A stretch of 64,000 nucleotides of DNA from Spisula solida (lineage: Eukaryota; Mollusca; Bivalvia; Venerida; Mactridae): the NCBI GenBank assembly GCA_947247005.1, contig OX365946.1, positions 5,092,453 to 5,156,452 on the forward strand, read 5' to 3'. A program made the translations under genes and the position numbers. The stretch's first letter is position 1, and each line of letters starts with the position of its first letter. Under the pieces are notes generated by a model. The model saw only the letters and a list, made by a program, of their open reading frames with translations, searched no databases and had not been told where the DNA came from. Below, in pieces: positions 36,115-47,745 of the stretch.

Positions 36115-36854
36115 CACTCGGCAAAACTTATAAGTACACACGTCGTTTTATGTTATAAAATTTTTATTTTTTACTATTTTTGCATGAAATTTTGTGTACA
36201 TGGTATTGACTGTCAAAAGACTGGATAAATAAAGTTTTATTTTACAAAAATAACTACAGCGCTTTATTGAACCATGAAACGTCAAAAACCGTAAAATGGT
36301 TGTGAAATTGACGCGTATTTGCCAATTATTTTTATGTAAGGTAAATTTGAATTTTAGATTTATTGTCAAATTAAAAAAACACAAAATAATTCGATTTTTC
36401 AAACAACAACATGGTGTTTTTTTACTTTTAAAACTATTGTTTATTGTTATGGTCAAGGGGAGTTAACCATGTTCCAATTTTCATTTTTTATCAGAAGTTG
36501 ATATTTTAAAACCTTAAGTGTGCTTGTTTCTATCATTGTTTTCTTTATTACTGTGCCCGTGATAGAAACATAGACGTGAAACCGTACTGTATCAGAGCAG
36601 CGGGGCCATATGTGCATTAGCTACCTGGCAATCGTCCGATGAGCACACGGCACTATTGTGTTTTTTTAGATTCTGCTGTTGGCATCATTAGTTTATTCTG
36701 TTTGTGACAATTTAAATCAGATGTTAAAAACATCGATTTTATTGTAACTCTACATATCCAATTTACATATGTTGAAATTTTCAGCACGATCATGCACGCA
36801 TTGACGGAGCTATGGGCAAATAAACAAGTGTGTACTTATAAGTTTTTCCGAGTG
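36115..36854. mobile_element. 740-bp TA-flanked MITE present only in copy A
   Basis: Inverted ends CACTCGGCAAAACTTATA and TATAAGTTTTTCCGAGTG extend about 28 bases with one mismatch. TA is on both sides (36,113-36,114 and 36,855-36,856). The matching place in copy B, near 56,813, reads 'gtacaatacagttcaaccg' with nothing inserted, so this is a filled site opposite an empty site. The interior is very AT-rich with no transposase. TA duplication and end type suggest the Tc1/mariner group. Confidence 0.9.
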
Positions 36855-37840
36855 TAGTTAAACCGTTTCTTGTACGGACACCGTTTAATATTTAGCTTGC
36901 AGTATGAGTACTTACGGTCAAGCAGACAAAATGCGACAGGTGAGAAAATTCGACTTACCACAAATACACAAGATGGCATGATTAAGAAAATAGTATACAC
37001 ATATAATACGGTATGTCATTTTAAGATATCAATAAATAACTTTTTGAATAACTACACACATAATTCGCCTAAATGAATCATAACTTTATTTTTGATTACT
37101 TTTTAGCAGTTACATTTATGGTAATCAGCATGTTTCAGAGAGAAATTTTTTTTCCCATAATCATCCAGTTTCATCATAAACCATCTCGTGACAATGGAAA
37201 GGCGGAATGTTTTCTTTTTACGAAACCAAAGACATTTTGACACACAATCAAATTAATTCTCAACACTTTCATCAGATAGAGAAACACGCAGGACCGTACT
37301 ATATGTGAAACAACAAAATCTGTCGAATCAATATGAACGGAGTATGTGTACAAGTTCCAATCAGATGGCAGCTATCATGAAATTGTAACGTGCTAAAATA
37401 AAACTCAATACCACACTTCAATTAAGTTTTTTTATGATGAAATGAAGCGTCTGTAATCTCGCAAACACTGATTAAATTATCTTATTATTGTATTCAATAA
37501 TTTCCTGTCGCATCATCTATATAGCTTCCGATGTCATCTTTTTCGAATGTGTCTCAAATACACAGATCTTAAGAGAATTGAATCTTCACTGAAAAAAGAT
37601 TCAATGTAGGTTGGGTTTACACGTTTAGAGTCCTGCTCAAATAGAAACATCAACTTATGATCATAGGAAGGATCTTTAATTAAGGGCGAAGTTATCGGCA
37701 ACAAACCTGTGTAACGTGCAGGGACCCTATAAAAACACGATATGAGAGTATAGTTGCGATTTCTAGTTTCAACTACTGGCATTCACAACGGACAGAGACA
37801 CATTGCTGGGAATTTGCAACGTTTCCAGCTACATTAGTAG

Positions 37841-38140
37841 TCCGCCCTAACCACCTTACCAGGCGGACAGTACCACTGTAGACCAAACCACTAGATACAT
37901 GTAAGCCAAAGCTAACTAACTATGACAACAACCCAGCAATACCATCTATGCTTAAATCAAACACTCTTGCTAGCTAAGATGCGTACAAAGCAGGTACCAC
38001 CAAGCTCCAATCAAGACTCTCTGAGTCTTACTACTGGATTCCCTCTCCGAGATCGAACAGCATACAAAATCTCAATTTTCAGTTGATTCCCGTCTCATAA
38101 AAGCATATTCTGTGACGTCATATTCGGCATATTTCCGTAC
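37841..38140. mobile_element. Copy-A-specific ~300-bp insert, possibly a SINE
   Basis: Copy B (near 57,830) lacks this block. It begins with GTCCGCC-type bases that pair with GGCGGAC around 37,840-37,867. On the minus strand 'gttcgatctcgg' near 38,050 resembles a B box. The tail 'attcggcatatttccgtacg' has no partner. Insertion relative to B is clear; its class is not. Confidence 0.4.
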
Positions 38141-38662
38141 GTAATCAAAGCTATATGTTTAATAAGTGTTATATTATTAAAACACACATCTTGACTCGAC
38201 GTGCACAAGTTAATCGTATATTAACGTAATAGACACAATCGGTATTCGGTCAATTTTTGGTACGCACAGACTAAGTGCGAATCTGGTATCAAAACCAAAA
38301 TGGTCTCATATGTCGAAAGAGAAATAAGGAATATTTATTACAGTTAGGCGTTTGGCGTTCGTTACACCGGTTTTAGATTGGTCGTTTAGAAATGGTTTTA
38401 AACCAGTTTGTTTTGATTTGAAGTTCTTTTTGTGCCTCTCGAGACTACTTCATCATAATTTTGTTGATCACGTAGTATAATTGTTTTTAGAATAATACAC
38501 CATGTTACATGTAGTATATATCGTCTCGCGATGTTGTCTTAAGTGGTGGAGGAATCATACAAAACCAAACTCAACTATATCGGCTTATATCTAATTATGA
38601 ATTGTTTTATCTTTTAAAATTCGACTATATATTGGATGATCCTGGTTTGATCTAATCTAGAC

Positions 38663-38959
38663 GTCGAAGCAATTGTAACTCGAGTAAATGTTATCGGTAG
38701 AGGCTTCATACAAGTATTGGACAGAAATACACAAGTTAATCTCTCTCGAAGAAATTGTTGGCTTTTTATGGACGCGTATATTTCTTCCGATCATTTTAAT
38801 CTGAAGTGGTGTTTTCGCGAACTGCTTAAATTGCATTTAGAATTTTCTGTAAACATTGAGGTTAGTGTAAGCCGGTTTAGTGTATTAGAATCGTTGCATA
38901 AATACTTTTTCTTCATAATGTGTTTTTCCTTTTCTTTAGTTCATGCGAAAAGCCATTAA
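38663..38959 (+). other. Exon-like open segment, copy A
   Basis: A frame open from 'gacgtcgaa' at about 38,663 reads DVEAIVTRVNVIGRG, then CWLFMDAYISSDH and LKWCFRELLKLH. It is preceded by 'tttgatctaatctag', usable as a splice acceptor, and followed by 'gtgtaagc', usable as a donor. The same segment is open in copy B (58,696-59,073). The difference pattern is mostly amino-acid changing (about 13 replacements to 3 silent by eye), so selection is not evident. MDAYIS and the spacing to a later W recall TIR-domain box 1, but the rest of such a domain is absent. Confidence 0.25.
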
Positions 38960-41900
38960 AAATCCCGCGTAGCAAAATGCTGATTTAATTTATGAGGTGG
39001 AAATAATGCCAGAACATACTGATCAGGCATTTCCTATATAGTGTCATTAAAATATGGGTAAATACTGATTTCAGAGGAAAACGAGTTAAAACCTTCAGTA
39101 TCGTTGATTTTAGGTTAATTGCTAATGGCATAAAATCATATGTTTAATATACAATTTAGGGAGACGCTAACTGTTCTGAGAAATAAATATTTGATTTTTA
39201 ATGACCTCCTTGTGCCTTTCAATATCATACAGTGATGTTTGACCTTGTTAGGACCTTTTCGACTCCTGAAGTTAGGACTTTTAACGGTTTAGTTTCATTT
39301 CTTGTTTAGTTTGGTGTTGGGAAATATGACGTCCAATGCATTTTTGTACGTTCCTTTTATTGTCTGTCGATCTGACCGACTGTTTCTGTTGAGTGCTGCA
39401 TTCGTTTTTTCCAATTTTTATTACCTGTTGGGTCTCATTGACATATGTATCCTTGTTTATAACATTTTCATTGCGAAGTTACCAAAATGTAAGAGTAGAC
39501 TCGCCACCCATTTACTACAGTGCTCTTAGTCACGCTTATTTTTTCCGCTCAATTGAAAACATAAATAAACTTTAAAACATTTAACACTATAGGATTTAAA
39601 TACCATTTGTTGAAAGTCACTGATGTTTAAACACCCGATCTGAAGGAACACATTGAGTAAAGGCCCGAACGGTCTTTATGTTAACTACAACAAATGGTCT
39701 TTGAATCCTTATTATTCCAAAATGACTTTTGAATCGACCCTCAATTATTATAAACAACGGATACACTGTGGCTATTAAAATGACCTCCTACGATATCCAC
39801 AAAGTGCGCTTGATTGAATGACGTCATATACATGGCGTAATCATAACGTGATGTTTCGTGAGCTTCAGCTTTTATAACAATAGCTGAACAAATTGTGGTT
39901 ATAAATACGATGGCCCTTACTTCAACATTTAATTCTTTTATTACCAAAAACAGGTAAGCAATGTTCATGTGAAGCCACAAACAATTGTAGGAAGAGCTAG
40001 TTAGGTGCTCACATGTACAGTCGTGACTTCATTCATCCATTATGTTATGCATTCTTAAATTCAAGCTCTTAGTTAACTAGTATAAACGGATATCGATTGT
40101 GTTATTGAAATGCTGCTATTTGCTATAAAAGATTCTAAAGAAAATTCCTGTTTGGTAGTTTTATTATTAGTTTATTTTGTTGCCGACATTCTGCAGTTAT
40201 TGATTTTATTGATATGAAAACAAATTAATTTCCTGAACAGAATCATTGCATTACGTAAAAAATAAACAAACATGGATACACACACTTCTGTATTTCAAGA
40301 ATTGCTTCGTTCTTGATCAACTAATTTTGTTTTATAGCTGTTACGTTGTGAAGAATTCAATACAAATTTGCATTAAACAGAAGTACGTTAAGTGTAATGA
40401 ATGATGTTATTCATGCTTAACCATTGAGGCATGCGGTCTGGACGTTTTATGGTAAGAAATAAAACTATAAAGCATCTATTTGAAGTCTGGTTGAAAATAA
40501 CATGGACAATGATGTATCGCAGTTTTCAACAAGCTTCCAATGATATTTGATGATTTGTAGTTCATGACAATCAAACCAATATGTTCATGCTATTACTGAA
40601 AGCGACTCCAGAACATGACACTAGAGTATGTCGACCTGATGGTGAATGATGCATAAGTTATCAATAGAATAGAATAATTCTATATACAATCATTGGCCAT
40701 TGCTAGGATATAATCACCGTGAAATAGATACATTCAAGTCTATAAAATAAGGCATATAACATGGGTTACGTTCGCTTCATGCAATGTTTTAGACAATGGG
40801 AAGACATGTGTTCGCCAAACTGAATGTGGTTTGCTCATTCAAAAACGTCGTTATTATTACTACTATTATCAGTCATGCATTTAACTGTATAATGACAAAA
40901 TTACATATTTGAGTTGTGGTGATGATTTAATTCACCAGACGGGTTCCAACCGATACATGTGTATGCACATTTATTCTTCATTCCATAACAGCCATTCACT
41001 TTGCAAGTTGTTCCCAATTATATTTTTGCCAACATCTATTCTCTATATTTACCCATGAACGCATCTTGTTAAACATAGGGTAACCATTCCTATTTGTAAC
41101 ACCATTTAAAGCAGATTCATTATGCAAACCTTTAACTAGTGATTTATAAATACATGTACCATGCAAATTAAACGTCTGCTCATCAACCATGAACATTAGA
41201 CCAAAACATCGATATCTTAGACATTATCTCACTACAGAGATATAGAGGTATCGCAGTAAAACATTTAATAACTTATATTCATTATACATTAACTAGTATA
41301 TTTAAGAGACAACAAAGTCATACAATTTGTCTTTGATGTAAATAAATGATAAACGTTTTATGTGTATTTGCTATGTGGCCTAGGCAATAAATCTAGCGAT
41401 TGTTTGTTTTATTATTCACATCGCCTTCATTGGTGTAAGAAGAGTTTATAATACAAACAACAGTCACGTTTGGTATTTATCGGTATGTAGGGGCTTGGTG
41501 TAAGTGTTATATATAGCCTGCTGATGATAGAATGCGTATATCACCAAGACTTTTCAAGTAATATAATAGGGTAAGTCAATCAAAACATTGGCATTTCACG
41601 AAATGCAAACACAATCATTTATTATCAGACAAGATAAGCAAAAAAGGCATCGTCAACCATTATTTCAACATACTTTCAAAACTAAAACAATACAAGTGAC
41701 TTAGTACTGATAAGAATACACGAATAAGAATACTTTGAGAAATATTTTTATTAGATTATTACACTATATTCGGTCTTCCCACGAAGTGCACAACTTCATG
41801 TTTCTAATGGCATTTATTCCGTCATCAATATATTATTTCTATTTCGAGTATGATGTAATTTCACACATTAGAGCCGTAGCAGTGGTTCAAATTGTTCTAA

Positions 41901-42559
41901 TCGTCAACGCGTTACTAAATTGTAAAAACACCGACCATTGCACTAACCGAAATTAGAGTAAATGGAGACTTTAATTCATTTTCAGAACATTTTCACCAGG
42001 AAGAATTCCGAGTATGTACTTGTCTAAACATAATCTCTAACTATACTGATTACACTGCATGTTAATGCTTACGATTAAATCAAATAATACATTATCTACC
42101 GAACAAGTAGTATCATTCTAAACTTAGAACCTCAATTTATTCATTGATCAAAACACAAATGACAGAATGCAAAGCATTTTTAAATATGAAGTTATTAAAA
42201 TGAACTAAGAAAAACTGTTTAAACGATATTTATCGTATGCCAGAATCGCCTAGGTGAAGGGCGTGACCTCATATGTATCAATATATCAATGACGAATATA
42301 ATTAGACATTTTTATAGAGATTTCAGTAAAGACCAAAACGTTATTTTCTTTCAAATAAATATATGTCTATAATAAGTTTTCCTTACTTTCAGAGTGAACC
42401 CATATGCATCATCGAGATTTTGACTTCGTGTACAGTATTTTGTACACTTCGTATTAATGAATGTATTTATACGGGGTAACAGACATAAGGATGTATCATA
42501 GCCAGCGAGTTTTGTTGTACGCGGTCAGTCTGTTTTATCCAAGCCTTATAATAATTAGC

Positions 42560-42790
42560 TAATGGCCTCCTACTTCGAGGAAAGAGACATAATGTTTATG
42601 TGATACAAGGAATCTTGGTATGCTACCCTAGCTCTTTCCAAAAAACGCGATAAACCAGAAGTAGTATCTAGATAGGCGGGAAACTCTTTCAAGCATTTCT
42701 GTAATATCCAGAGTCCATTCGGAGATTCAAACAAGTGACCTTCAGTTTTGTAGTCGCGAGCACAAACCACTCGTCCCACGTGCCACACGT
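42560..42790 (-). mobile_element. tRNA-derived SINE
   Basis: On the minus strand TGGCACGTGGGACGAGTGG (A box, near 42,786) and GTTTGAATCTCC (B box, near 42,732) are spaced as in a tRNA. The body continues leftward with 'gactctggatattacagaaa'. The block is absent from copy B. The head is related to no other SINE in the window. Confidence 0.55.
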
Positions 42791-44214
42791 AAACACCCGA
42801 GGTTGAATATAGATAAGAAGTCCGGCTGGTTGAAATGACAATGCTATTATATATTTAGAGTATCACTATAATGTCTTTAGAATGTCCCGTACATACTGAC
42901 CTCATTTTAGTGAAGCTGACGGGATAAATACTGGTATAATTTTAGAAACCGATTGTAGGGTAATGAATTTCTTGGAATGCACACTTTTGTCTCTATGAAT
43001 TGAAGAGAAATTAGTTCTAATATGTTATAATATTTATAACATGACTCCCCACCGTGAGGAATTATGTATTTATCATTAACCGTAAATCATGAAGCCCATC
43101 TCCTCCATTCCTTCATCAAACAAAAGCACGTCTGTATAAATATATTATAGTAGCACCTGATTAATGAACATTTTACTAACATTAATATTTTATTAGTACC
43201 ACAAAAGCAAAGTACTGTAGTACAATCAAGCCACCAGTGTTAATCTATCTGCATAAACTGTATATGTAATACATTGCTGCATCGACTTATCTGTTTAGAT
43301 GCGGTGAAATAGTAGCAAACTAAATTAATGGTAGGCACAGTTTGTGATACGCTTTCCTGCCAGAACTGACAGTAGGTAATAGAGTTTAGAGCGTTGTTTA
43401 AATGTGAGTATTGTGTATTGTTGACACTTGCCTGTAGTTCTAGACGTCGTGATTTCCTCCTAACATATTTTATGTTTTACAATCTCAGGATAAATACTTC
43501 CCAAAAAAGCAGAACATTAGCACGTGCACCGAATTCCAGCCGTGACTACAACGTAGAAAATACGTACATGTAGCACGTGCAATTATATACACACAAGGAA
43601 ACAATCACAAAGGCACGCTAAGCGAATAACACAACACTAATGGCCGCCATGGTTTGGAATTCACTTTTTTATCTATAAATATAGATATAATGGACGAATT
43701 TGAAAATTGTCTTCTGTCTACAACATACATATAGTGATAACCCAGTGAAATATTCATATCAAAATGAATGAAATCGCGAACACATATGACAAATCACTAT
43801 TTAATCATTATGCGGAAAGTTTGTTTTTCTTTTAGAACCTTTTGTGCATGCTTTATGTCATCTGGGTGTACATTATAATCATAAGAAAGTTCCAATTAGT
43901 TTGAGGCTAAAATGTAAAATGACTCACCTATATATGGGCTGGTATACCTTTCAATCTCTGTGAGACAACACTTAATCTTCGATAGTCTAAACACACCAAA
44001 GAATGAAATGTTCGACAAGTATAAACTACAGAACAGGGGAAAATTATTACGTAGCAGGCAACACTACAAGTCCAAAGTGGGTATATCTTCATTTAAATCA
44101 GCCTTTGGCTGTGGTATTAGCATTTGGTGATCCGAGTGAATTTACAAACAATCTCGTTCAACGTGTCCCCGTAACAATATATATATATATATAAATCATG
44201 ATACAGCAATTGCA

Positions 44215-44465
44215 ATGTCTGACCTCCTCGACAGCCTAATGGTTGAGCGTTCGCTTCGAGTGCGGGAGGTCTCGGGTTCGATCCCTGGCCGCGTTACCAA
44301 AGACGAAATAAAAATGGTACCAACATATCCCTTGCTAGACGCTCTGCATAAAAGCGAAACTGGCTTCTCTTCTCTCATACCCTCGTTGCGATGGATAATA
44401 TCAGGAATGAGGTGCCGAGTGTGATAATTACAAGTTGGAAAAACTTGTTTCACAATCGACCTTAA
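44215..44465 (+). mobile_element. tRNA-derived SINE
   Basis: The A box lies in ACAGCCTAATGGTTGAGCG (44,231-44,249) and the B box is GGTTCGATCCC (44,275-44,285), close to consensus. The body of about 170 bases carries 'ccaacatatcccttgctaga' and 'gtgccgagtgtgataatt'. A TA microsatellite lies just upstream (44,177-44,193). The good promoter boxes suggest a comparatively young insertion. It lies in the block absent from copy B. Confidence 0.7.
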
Positions 44466-44904
44466 ATAAATTAGAATAAACTTAACTATGTCTGACAGGT
44501 GATTATAGACAACTTTGATTTAATGCGTCTGCATTATTAGAAGTAGATTCAAGATCTATTTCAAGAAATGTACAATCTATAAATCAGTATATTTTATCAT
44601 AATTATTTTCTTTCTGTGTTGCTTTAAATTATGGCACCATCTTTACAGTAATACTTTTATACCAGTTTTTGTGAAACGGCTACACTTATATCTGATCGGG
44701 AAGTTAGTTTCTATACATAGAGCGTTACGTCACATCTTACACATGCGTAGAACGTGGCGTAATAAACTCTGAATGTCCAGAGCTGAATTCTCACACAAGG
44801 TGGATGCCTGAACCGTTAATAAGGGGGTTGAGACATTCGGGACACTGTCAGTCTCCCCCAAGCTCTGTCTTACGCGCAATAATACTCATATCCTTCATTT
44901 AAAA

Positions 44905-45346
44905 TAAACAAATAAATAAATATACCAGATTTATATAGCACCCTTTTCATGCGAACGCACGTTGAAAAGCACTTTACATTATTGTGTTGCAGCCACAAGG
45001 CGAAGATGCATTCTCTACCAGTGCAGATACAGCATGATCTGACCAAAGGGACAGTCTGATAGAAAGCCCCGGAAGGGAGAGAGAGACATTATATACAGGT
45101 ATGTCCGGCGCTGCAGAGGTGCACCTAGCTCTTATTTCGAACAGACAGCCTGGTTCTTTAATGTGCCCGGTTTATAGCACCGATACACAGCTTCATGGCA
45201 CTTCCAGATACTTTGCAGACCACACGGCCAGATAAAGCGGGAAATATTATATAAATATTTTAGAAATGTCAAGTTACGATGCCAGGGATTGAACCCACGA
45301 CCTCTGGATTGAAAGCCCAGCGCGTTACCACTGAGCTTAATCCGCT
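44905..45346 (-). mobile_element. Long tRNA-headed SINE with AAATA tail (copy A)
   Basis: Read on the minus strand, a head starts near 45,346 (GCGGATTAAGCTCAGTGG), with an anticodon-like arm and a B box GTGGGTTCAATCCCTGG near 45,282-45,298. A ~350-bp body ends in 'gctatataaatctggtat' and then a tail of TTTATT repeats. Acceptor-stem complementarity is lost, so it is not a tRNA gene. The conserved 'tttatatagc' end and body resemble widespread metazoan SINE 3' regions. The same insertion is at 61,683-62,132 in copy B, so it predates the large duplication. Confidence 0.75.
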
Positions 45347-46854
45347 CATTTAACTCATATGAACTTAGCCTACCTCGAACACAAAAATCTGATATCTTCA
45401 TAGGCACTCTATCAATGCAGTATTTATGTTTACGGATTTTGTATAGTATACCTTGTACTATTGATTAAAAATAGGTGTGTCCAGTAAACAACATCTGACT
45501 ATTATTTACGCAGCAACGGATACACGTTTTTGATTAAATATTTCAATAAACATTTTTCAGACAAACAAACACATCTATTCAGTGTGATTCTATATTTCGC
45601 ATGGAGAAACAGAGTATCACACGCAATTTTGATTGAATGTGAAGTCAGTCGCAAGTGTTAAACTGTTGATTGTTTTTTTATTGTAGCTTTATTTATTTGA
45701 TGAATAGGGCAATTTGCTAAACACAACATTCATTAAATAATATCAATGTCTTGTTTATTTGTTTCTGTGATGAATTTGGTAACAGTTGTTCTATATTGTA
45801 TGAGTTGTCAAGCTGTGGCAGATTACCATTTGTTACACACTGTTTCAACTTGTTCCTTCCAGACATGCACCCACACATAAGCATTCGTAGAATTATCCAA
45901 CCGCCAAATGCACTCAAATCATTTCTTCTGTCATGATGCAATCGGAATGCTTTCCAGAAATGTCGAGATCAGATAGCGTGTTTCCACCAGTCCAGCAAAT
46001 AATCTAAGTGGTCAGACGCATTTCTTTATTTATCCAAGTTACTAGCACATATCAAACAAATTATTTGGTTTTTATCAACTTGGATAGATATATTTACCAC
46101 AAACTTTAGCTGTGTTCATACAATATCTAAATACAATTTAATTCGATTTGGTAAATTAACGTTCATTTGCATTACTGATGCTACATTGTATGTTGTGACA
46201 GTGTAAGGAAATTGGAATTGTATGCAACAAGTGCATTGTCATAAAACGATAGATAAACTAACACTTATTACGTCCCACCAAACAGAAATGGACATAATAC
46301 TAATATACATGTTTAGACGAGCGCAGATACACTATTTGCCGTTTGAATCGATCTAGCATTTAGTAAAAAAGCATTTAGCAAACTTCCCGCTTAGGACCGA
46401 TGCCAACCTAATAGTATGCAATGTAATGCACTTACACTTCACCGTGCCAAACTATTCTGTGACTAGACTGCCAGTTTGTAAAATAACTAAAATGTTTGGC
46501 TTTCAAAGTCTCGTTTTACTAAGTGCTGATTTAACCAATATACATTTACATACACACACGCCGGTTTTAACCTGAACTGTTTTGAAAACACCATTTGTCA
46601 TATTGCCCTCCAAATTAACGTTCTTTTTGAACACTTGTAGTATTAAAACTGAACATGACCGGAAAACAAAGTATTTATGTTGATGCTGTAGTAATATAAT
46701 CAGTAGTATGTATCTTTAACTCTGTTACAACTACATGTACGTCTTTCATTCCAAACTCATTTTGTACAGGTGCTTTATGTCAAGTATTTAAAAAAATGTA
46801 TATCGTATATCTATATGAAACTGTGTACTTCCAAAAAGGATTACTAGTATACTA

Positions 46855-47012
46855 CAGTAACATTTCGCTAACCATGTATTTTAGAAATCATGTGGATCTT
46901 TGTAATTTTAAAGAACCAAAGTCCTAAATGTTTTAACAGAAATGGTCCACTGTTAAGACCGAATAGCTATAAAGACCAACTTTTTGTCCAGGTTTAATAA
47001 GCGGGATTTTAT
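46855..47012. mobile_element. Mariner-type MITE, CAGTAA end (copy A)
   Basis: It starts with TA then CAGTAACATTTCGCTAACCA. It contains 'gaccgaatagctataaagac', and ends in a worn inverted end 'aggtttaataagcgggattt'. It matches 50,397-50,563 across its length and has its duplicate at 63,574-63,727. Confidence 0.65.
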
Positions 47013-47254
47013 ATTAAGATAGTACCATAATATGGTCGACTAGACTTTTTTCTCTTGTAGCTTCTCCTTTGACACCATTGCTTGTCTCATATTCTAAAAT
47101 ATATTACCGAAGTAAAGCGCTTCCAAAAAGCACCCGATAGAACTTGTCATAACTTTATAACAAAACGATATCAGTAATCATTCTTCCATGTAGCAGCGAA
47201 TAACCAATACATTTACCACTTCGTATATACGTCCATTGATTGATTCATTCATTC

Positions 47255-47745
47255 ATTGACATTGTTTTAAATGGAAATACTCTTAAGTGCCAATCAACTT
47301 TCGCTAACCTTGGCAGCACTATAACATCAGACGGGGGTGCTGACAAAGACATTAAAGCCAGATTAGGTAAAGCAAGAAATGCATTCATTAAACTTAACAA
47401 CCTCTGAAAGACCAGCAACATCAGCAAGAACACTAAAATGAGACTATACACCAGCTGTGTACTATCAGTTTTACTGTACGGAGCCGAATGTTGGAGGATG
47501 ACTAAAGAGGAAACGCTGGCGATGGATCGGACATGTTCTTCGCAAACCTCAAGACGACATAGCAAGAGTGACTCTCCGATAACAAAGGAATAAGAGGACG
47601 ACCTAAAACAACCTAAAGACGGACGATGGAGACCGAGATGAAAGATATTGACCTAGGGAGAATTGAGAAAAACAGCAAAAAACAGAGAAGAGTAGAAAGC
47701 TCTAGTCTTTGCCCTATATGCCTCCGGGCACAACAAGTTCTAGAT
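47255..47745 (+). pseudogene. LINE ORF2 C-terminal relic (copy A)
   Basis: One frame from about 47,285 reads FANLGSTITSDGGADK, KARLGKARNAF, one stop in place of W at 47,407-47,409, then KTSNISKNTKMRLYTS and SVLLYGAECWRMTKEE. These are hallmarks of the reverse-transcriptase C-terminus in animal LINEs. At about 47,513 the reading jumps frame to KRWRWIGHVLRKPQDD, missing the usual intervening region. A GRPKTT-like piece with a stop for W and an ALVFALYASGHNKF-type end follow in other frames. A 'taggtaggtag' tail near 47,740 marks the 3' end. The element is 5'-truncated and inactive. Confidence 0.85.

Larger units (their letters stand above)
40756..44567. other. 3.8-kb block unique to copy A
   Basis: Similarity to copy B stops at 40,755/60,780 and resumes at 44,568/61,352. 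Here B has an unrelated ~570-bp segment. The block holds two SINEs (42,560 and 44,215) and otherwise unassigned AT-rich DNA; no gene was recognised. Either a deletion with filler occurred in B or sequence was inserted in A. Confidence 0.7.
31697..47340. repeat. Large tandem duplication, copy A (part seen twice)
   Basis: Ordered, same-strand similarity to 51,185-64,000. Anchors: 31,741 with 51,235; 31,885 with 52,547; 34,548 with 55,043; 36,870 with 56,840; 38,660 with 58,720; 39,740 with 59,860; 44,608 with 61,389; 45,290 with 62,075; 47,334 with 64,000. Identity is about 94% in the best stretch (34,548-34,700) and lower elsewhere. If copy A ends where copy B begins, the unit is about 19.5 kb. 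Copies differ by the insertions listed separately. No intact gene lies inside. Confidence 0.9.

Noticed and set aside
36148..36456. 102-codon minus-strand frame inside the 740-bp element
   Set aside because: Composition is that of AT-rich DNA (many K, N, F, I) and no DDE motif is present.
45262..45346. tRNA gene (Glu-like anticodon arm) on the minus strand
   Set aside because: The acceptor-stem halves are not complementary and a SINE body with an A/T tail follows. It is a SINE head, duplicated at 62,060-62,132.
47245..47565. 106-codon minus-strand frame
   Set aside because: It is the antisense shadow of the LINE relic, whose sense strand carries clear reverse-transcriptase motifs.
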